Assembly (NCBI GenBank): GCA_002413065.1
Contig: DHWH01000023.1
Coordinates: 25,001-31,164 of the forward strand
Length of the DNA stretch: 6,164 bases
Direction of reading: 5' to 3'
Source of the DNA: Patescibacteria group bacterium UBA5187
Lineage (GTDB): Bacteria; Patescibacteriota; Minisyncoccia; Phycocordibacterales; PALSA-1337
The notes beneath the pieces are model-generated. The model was not told the DNA's origin, did not search any database, and worked only from the letters and a program-made list of their open reading frames with translations. The translations under genes and the position numbers were made by a program. Positions 4,633 through 6,164 of the stretch are shown here, in pieces (the stretch's first letter is position 1; the number at the start of each line of letters is the position of its first letter).

Positions 4633-5535
4633 ATGGCAAACAGACACCTCTCACGCTCCGTTGTCCTCCAGTCCCTCTTCGAATGGGACTCTCGCGGGCG
4701 TAATGATGTCGAAGTAGAATCGATCGTCCGCAGGAATGCAAAAGAATTTGCTCCGGGCGTTTCTGACGTTTCATTTATGGAGCTTCTCTTGAAGGGGATT
4801 CTGGCAAAGAAAGGGGAACTCAACGACATTATTGAGAAAGCCGCGCCTGATTGGCCAATCGACAAAATTTCTCCGGTTGATCGCAATGTATTGCGCCTCG
4901 GATTGTACGAATTGCTTTTCTCCGATCGCGATGAGGTGCCGGCGAAGGTCGCCATCAACGAGGCTATCGAGCTCGCCAAAACATTTGGCGGCGAGACATC
5001 CGGACGCTTCGTGAATGGCGTTCTCGGTGCCGTCTACAAAGAACTCGGCGAGCCCGGAAAGGATGCCCAGCCGGCAAAAAAGAAAAAAGCCCCGGAAGTT
5101 CCCTATGAAAAAATGCCCATTCAGCATCTTGGGGGCGCAGTCGTGTACGGCAAGAAAGGAAAAGAAATTTATTTGGCTTTCGTTCATGACATCTTCGGGC
5201 ACTGGACTCTTTCCAAAGGAAAAATTCCGGAAGGTATCGATCCGAATACGGGCACTATCAATAAAGTAAAAGAAGAGATCGGCCTTGCCGTCACTATCGA
5301 GGCGGATCTGGGCACCAATGAATACATTGCAAATGATCCTGAAATAGGGAAGATCCGCAAACAAGTGCACTATTATTTGGCCAATTCTCCATTCGAAGAT
5401 CTCACTCTTGCCAAGAAGCCCGGACTTGATGATGCAAAATGGTTCAAGCTTGCCGATATTTTGGAGCTCAATTTTTATAATGATATTTTGCCGATCGTAA
5501 CGAAGGCGGTCACGATTTTGAATGAAGGCAAGTAA
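4633..5535 (+). CDS. nusB: Transcription antitermination factor NusB fused to a degenerate Nudix domain
   Basis: Residues 1-139 are a full-length NusB: the N-terminal HLSRSVVLQSLFEWD helix, DWPIDKISPVDRNVLRLGLYEL in the core, and the AINEAIELAKTFGGETSGRFVNGVLGAV block that is the family hallmark. NusB binds boxA RNA with S10 and promotes antitermination of rRNA operons. A Lys/Ala/Pro linker (140-160) leads to a Nudix-fold domain (163-300) with GGAVVYGKKGKEIYLAFVHD, a Nudix helix at 196-218 and a C-terminal WFKLADI segment typical of the fold. The Nudix box GX5EX7REUXEEXGU keeps G196, E214, E215 and G217. It has I202, N210 and K211 where E, R and E are expected, so catalysis is doubtful. ATG 4633 is the only start that gives a complete NusB N terminus; no Shine-Dalgarno is seen. 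The stop is TAA. rnc follows after 51 bases and is probably co-transcribed. Confidence 0.93.
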   Translation: MANRHLSRSVVLQSLFEWDSRGRNDVEVESIVRRNAKEFAPGVSDVSFMELLLKGILAKKGELNDIIEKAAPDWPIDKISPVDRNVLRLGLYELLFSDRDEVPAKVAINEAIELAKTFGGETSGRFVNGVLGAVYKELGEPGKDAQPAKKKKAPEVPYEKMPIQHLGGAVVYGKKGKEIYLAFVHDIFGHWTLSKGKIPEGIDPNTGTINKVKEEIGLAVTIEADLGTNEYIANDPEIGKIRKQVHYYLANSPFEDLTLAKKPGLDDAKWFKLADILELNFYNDILPIVTKAVTILNEGK

Positions 5536-5586
5536 GTCTGGCGAAATGCGGACGGCGGAAATAATGGAAGGTTGAATTTAAATAAC

Positions 5587-6164
5587 ATGACAAAAAGTAT
5601 TGAATCTTTCGCGAAACATATAGGTGTGGATTTTACCGATATCAGCCTGCTTCGCATGGCCTGCACGCATCGTTCATATCTGAATGAAAATCGCGGTGCC
5701 GGTCTCGAGCACAATGAGCGTCTCGAATTTCTTGGAGATGCGGTTTTGGAATTGGTGGTCACCAGTTTTTTATTCAGAAAATATCCAAAAAAAGCTGAAG
5801 GTGAGCTCACTGCATTCCGTTCGGCACTGGTGAACGCCGTCAGTCTGGAAAAAGTTGCACGTGCTATGAAATTGGAGGACTACATGCTCATGTCAAAAGG
5901 CGAGTTGAAAGACACTGGCCGTGCACGCTCGATCATTTTGGCCAATGCAGTTGAAGCTGTTATTGGCGCCATCTATCTCGACCAAGGCTATAACGGCGCA
6001 GCCAATTTTATTTCTGATTACGTTTTGAATATTATCGATATTGATGAGATCGTCTCGAAAAAATCATGGCTGGATGCAAAAAGCCGTTTCCAAGAACGAG
6101 CACAAGAAAAAGCCGGTCTTACTCCGTCGTATCGCACTCTCAAAGAAGTTGGTCCCGATCACAA
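5587..6164 (+). CDS. rnc: Ribonuclease III (3' end beyond window)
   Basis: This is the double-strand-specific endoribonuclease that cuts rRNA precursors and other structured RNAs. 192 complete codons are present; the frame is open at the window edge. The signature NERLEFLGDAVLEL spans 43-56, with E44, E47 and D51 as expected acidic residues. E71 in EGELTAFRSALV matches the next conserved acid. The second metal site is LANAVEAVIGAIYLD (118-132): E123 is kept, but N120 stands where most family members have Asp. The double-stranded RNA binding domain begins near residue 160 (DAKSRFQERAQE) and is cut off after the GPDH motif. The ATG at 5587 fits the family length; a GGAAGG lies 15 bases upstream, too far to be a normal Shine-Dalgarno. 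It is probably in one transcript with nusB. Confidence 0.96.
   Translation, partial: MTKSIESFAKHIGVDFTDISLLRMACTHRSYLNENRGAGLEHNERLEFLGDAVLELVVTSFLFRKYPKKAEGELTAFRSALVNAVSLEKVARAMKLEDYMLMSKGELKDTGRARSIILANAVEAVIGAIYLDQGYNGAANFISDYVLNIIDIDEIVSKKSWLDAKSRFQERAQEKAGLTPSYRTLKEVGPDH

Noticed and set aside
4771..5370. 199-codon minus-strand reading frame opposite nusB.
   Set aside because: It is entirely inside the clearly coding NusB-Nudix gene and its translation has no plausible family features; it is a shadow of biased codon use.
1..6164. CRISPR array, insertion sequence or TAG reassignment.
   Set aside because: No regularly spaced repeats, no transposase and no terminal inverted repeats were seen. 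rpmF ends on TAG at its natural end, and the other genes have no internal TAG, which argues against reassignment.

Overview
The window looks like part of a small bacterial genome, most probably from the Candidate Phyla Radiation (Patescibacteria, Parcubacteria-like). This is an inference from four things: a run of rpmF, nusB and rnc without the plsX/fatty-acid genes that often sit between rpmF and rnc elsewhere; a NusB fused to a Nudix-like domain; tRNA genes that do not encode CCA; and two large proteins I cannot assign to a common family. The stops used are TAA and TAG, and nothing visible requires a non-standard genetic code.

Left part (1-3270) is accessory in character. Two genes diverge from a 261-base intergenic region. 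Leftward is a 498-residue single-pass membrane protein with an Fn3-like domain, a coiled coil, one membrane helix, a short beta-solenoid-like stretch and Pro-rich and Cys-containing ends. Rightward is a 469-residue soluble protein. Its N-terminal half carries an ordered motif set resembling the MYG1/DHH metal-dependent hydrolases (tentative). Each gene has a good sigma70-type promoter, and the two -35 boxes lie in a 9-bp inverted repeat. Each also has an untranslated leader of about 80-90 nt containing the same module: AAACCGGCCT, a GGCC/GGCC hairpin, GGCCACAA, then an AAAGGAA Shine-Dalgarno sequence. This suggests the pair is expressed in a coordinated way. A strong bidirectional terminator closes the rightward gene.

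Middle part (3271-4200) holds tRNA-Leu(UAG) and tRNA-Lys(CUU), both on the minus strand. Between them is a plus-strand 173-codon reading frame with a promoter and a terminator but an in-frame TAG at codon 54, so it is probably a decayed gene.

Right part (4200-6164) is a core information-processing block on the plus strand: ribosomal protein L32 (rpmF, apparently with a leaderless promoter), a NusB-Nudix fusion with a degenerate Nudix box, and RNase III (rnc), which runs off the window end. NusB and RNase III both act on rRNA transcription and processing, and L32 is a ribosomal component, so the block is a ribosome-biogenesis neighbourhood.

The most interesting items are the divergent pair with its duplicated leader, the possible MYG1-like hydrolase, the in-frame stop gene, and the NusB-Nudix fusion.
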